The position numbers and the translations under genes are program-made. DNA of 64,000 nucleotides from Panonychus citri (lineage: Eukaryota; Arthropoda; Arachnida; Trombidiformes; Tetranychidae). The notes beneath the pieces are model-generated. The model was given only the letters and a program-made list of their open reading frames with translations, had not been told where the DNA came from and made no database searches. The DNA is taken from NCBI RefSeq assembly GCF_014898815.1, contig NW_026515445.1:248001-312000 (forward strand). Direction: 5' to 3'. This document shows positions 61,401 through 64,000 of this stretch, piece after piece. Each line of letters begins with the position of its first letter. The stretch's first letter is position 1.

Positions 61401-64000
61401 AGAGATGCTGATGATGAAGAAGAAGACATTAGAGGGAGAGAAGAGATGATAAAGAAAGGATGATGATGATGATGAAAAAGCAGAGAAGATAAGATTCCCT
61501 GGTGAGTTTGAAATTGACTGATGGTGGTCTTGGTTTGATATTAGCTACTGGCTCCTTTTGCTGATCCTTTGTCAACAAGATACATGTCATTTCAATCTCC
61601 CCCTTCCTCCTATCCTTTCCTCCTTCCTCTTTTTGATTTTTTTTTCATCATCATCATCATCATCTACGTCTTCACATTGTTGTTGTCCCTCTGTAATAAT
61701 GATAAGAAGAAGAAGATATTGATGGTGATGGTAATGACGATGTTGATGATGATTCCTTTTCCTTTTGTTATACACAAACAGCAGACATTATTATAGAAAC
61801 TCCTTCCTTTTGCCTTCGTCTCTCATAAATTGGAATTAATTCCTGTAAAATTGATATAATTCACCTTCTTTTTTGCCATCCAATATTCTCACACCAACCA
61901 TCCAAGTCAATTAATTGTAAACAAAAAAGAATCTTTAACGATTAAGATGGAAATGTCTCTTCCTCCATTCTAATTGTTTATCTCCTTTTCCTAGGCCTTT
62001 GTTTTCCTCAGGTTAACTTGACTTTCTCTCTCCTTGTGTGAACCATTACACTTTTCATTTGAGCTTCTATTTTTTTCCTCCGTAAATAAATTGATTGTTA
62101 CCCTTTAATTGTTTACCTGTAAAAAAGAGAGAGAGAGAGAAAGGAAAAACAAAGAAAATAACAGAATAAAAAAAAAATGAAAGACAAAAAGAAGGAGAAA
62201 AAGAAAGGCCGGACTGAGGCGTTGTAAGGTGTAGCCCAAGAAAAGATCCTATGGTTACCTTGATTTTTTTGCTTCTCTTACCTTTGAAGTTAAATTGTTA
62301 TTTCAGGTAAACGGTCATTAGTTTATCCAATATAGTTAATGGTTAGAATGAAAGATGAAGATGAAGGAGGACCAATTCTAACAATCTGCCGACGTAAACT
62401 ACTGTAGAAATGAAGAGACACCGAGAGAGAGAGAAAAAGAGATTGAGCAAAGAGGAAGAAAAACAAGAAGAAAAAAAGAGAAGATGAGAGTTGATATTCT
62501 CTTATTTTTTTTGTTTCTTATTCTTCATCTTCTTCATCCTCCTCCTTCAACGAAGACAAAAAAAACATTCATCATTCACGAATTCACAATACAAAAGATC
62601 CTATGGATTCGTAAGGTTAACGTTAAGGTGAAACATGAGACAAGAGAGAGAAAAAAGGAAGAAGAATATTTTTTTTTTCTTCAAACAAAAAGATCTTTTT
62701 CTCTGATTATTTGTTACCTTTTCTTTTCCATCATCATCATTTCTTTCTAATCATCATCATCATCATTCTCATATCTTTTAAGACGATCCGAATTTTCTTG
62801 TTTCTCTTGTCGAAAAAGACCTTTTTTCTATTGTCCCCATTGGGTAGATCATTTTTCGTTATTCTCTCTCTCTCTCTCTCAATTCTCATCATCTTCTAAT
62901 CGTCTATCATTTAGAAGAAGAAGAGAAAATAATCAATCTCTACCTTTGGAATAAATAATAAAAGGTAATAATAAATATCTTCTCAAAGTTTTAACGAACT
63001 TTTCTTCATCTTCTTCACTGATTTAGATCTAAATATGTGGTAAACTCTATGGAAATTGACACACACCATAGACAGATGAATTCTAACCATTGGTTAGTCT
63101 TTTTTATCTATCAATATACAGAAAAAGAGAGACAATTAACAAAAGTCAATTTCTTCTCGGTTAAGGACAAGGTTAACAAATTGCTCGAAATAATAGATTT
63201 TTTTCTTCTTCTTCTCATCTTCTTACATGATAACATCTTAACCATAGATAGAGATGATAAGCCCACAGGGGAGATGAGATAAAGTTAGAAATCCTTTTAT
63301 CTGATTGAAAGTTAGAAGAAGATGATGATGGTGATAATAACGAAGAAGAAAGAAAAAGAAAGCTAAACTAGAAGAAGAAGATGATGATGAAGAAGAAGAA
63401 GAGAAAAAGAAAATAGAAAAAGATAACAAGGTAAATTGATATTAGAACTTGAAGTTAATAGTTATTAGAGTTGTTGGTTATTAATACTATTGATTATCGA
63501 CGATTGGACTTTATTGTTAACCAAGTTGAATTTGTTTCTTTCACTCTTCCTTATCATGTTATTGTTATTCGCCATCTTTTATCCTTCATCTTTAATCTTT
63601 ATCCTCAACATTATCAGTTTCACTGATTAGATAATGATAATCACTTTTGGCCTTCGAACTTTTCATCTTCGCTTTAGAACTGTTTCTTTTGACTCGTTGG
63701 CTTTTTTTCCTCTTTCTTTATTGTGTTGATCCTCTTTCTTTTCTTTCTTTTTCCAATGGTCAGTGTGATAAAGTGATCAATGGTCATCAGTTGTTATCCT
63801 TTTTCTTTCACTTAAACTTTGACTTTGAAACGTTTTCCAGTTAATCGTTTATCTTCAACATCATCTTGTTTACTTGTTTTCTTTGACATTTAATCAGTTT
63901 GTTTGTTTCTTCATTAGTTTCGTTCTTGGGGGTTTAATTGTTGTTCGCGATTGTTGATGCTGTTGCTAATTGTGTAAAATATGTATATATATAAATTGTA
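55441..64000. other. Gene desert to right edge
   Basis: No gene supported. Contains ATC/GAT and CT/GA simple tracts (for example 56697-56716, 61388-61405, 62866-62880), long runs of pyrimidines near 61600-61640 and 63640-63730, and many TTGATTGTT words. All open frames here are short and of low complexity. Confidence 0.55.

Noticed and set aside
1..64000. CRISPR arrays, bacterial operons, phage or plasmid features
   Set aside because: None seen; spliced genes show that this is eukaryotic chromosomal DNA.

Overview
This is an AT-rich eukaryotic window. The evidence is spliced protein genes with GT-AG introns, AATAAA signals and metazoan-specific families such as a five-finger Zic/odd-paired factor and ARP3. 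Opa-like protein features, short introns and abundant (CT)n, (ATC)n and CAATTAA-type words suggest an arthropod, possibly an acariform mite such as a spider mite. The species is an inference: no ribosomal or mitochondrial marker is present.

Left part, about 1.6-25 kb, is a compact gene cluster. In order: a minus-strand five- or six-exon gene whose product carries two aligned amphipathic helices of the type that docks PKA regulatory subunits (A-kinase-anchor-like); a plus-strand Golgi-type NTPDase (ENTPD4/7-like); a minus-strand BTB protein with a long disordered tail; a decayed endonuclease/exonuclease/phosphatase (EEP) pseudogene lying between two copies of the BTB gene's upstream region; and then, all on the minus strand, ariadne-1 (RBR ubiquitin ligase), an SDR39U1-like dehydrogenase and ARP3. 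Most of these are housekeeping genes and there is no sign of an operon.

Right part, about 26-64 kb, is nearly a gene desert around one developmental gene, the Zic-family zinc-finger gene odd-paired (opa, minus strand, two coding exons, about 41.4-44.9 kb). The flanks hold microsatellites, a recent 1.02-kb tandem duplication bounded by (CT)n tracts at 53.3-55.4 kb, and no gene that I can support. This layout is typical of a transcription-factor gene with long-range regulation.

Most notable for follow-up: the double RII-binding-like helix protein; a roughly 150-bp element with three alternating inverted arms found upstream of both the BTB gene and the SDR39U1 gene; the EEP pseudogene inside a local duplication; and two single-base frameshifts in short homopolymers of otherwise intact conserved genes (ARP3 and opa), which look more like consensus-sequence errors than biology. 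I did not find a clearly new multi-gene system.
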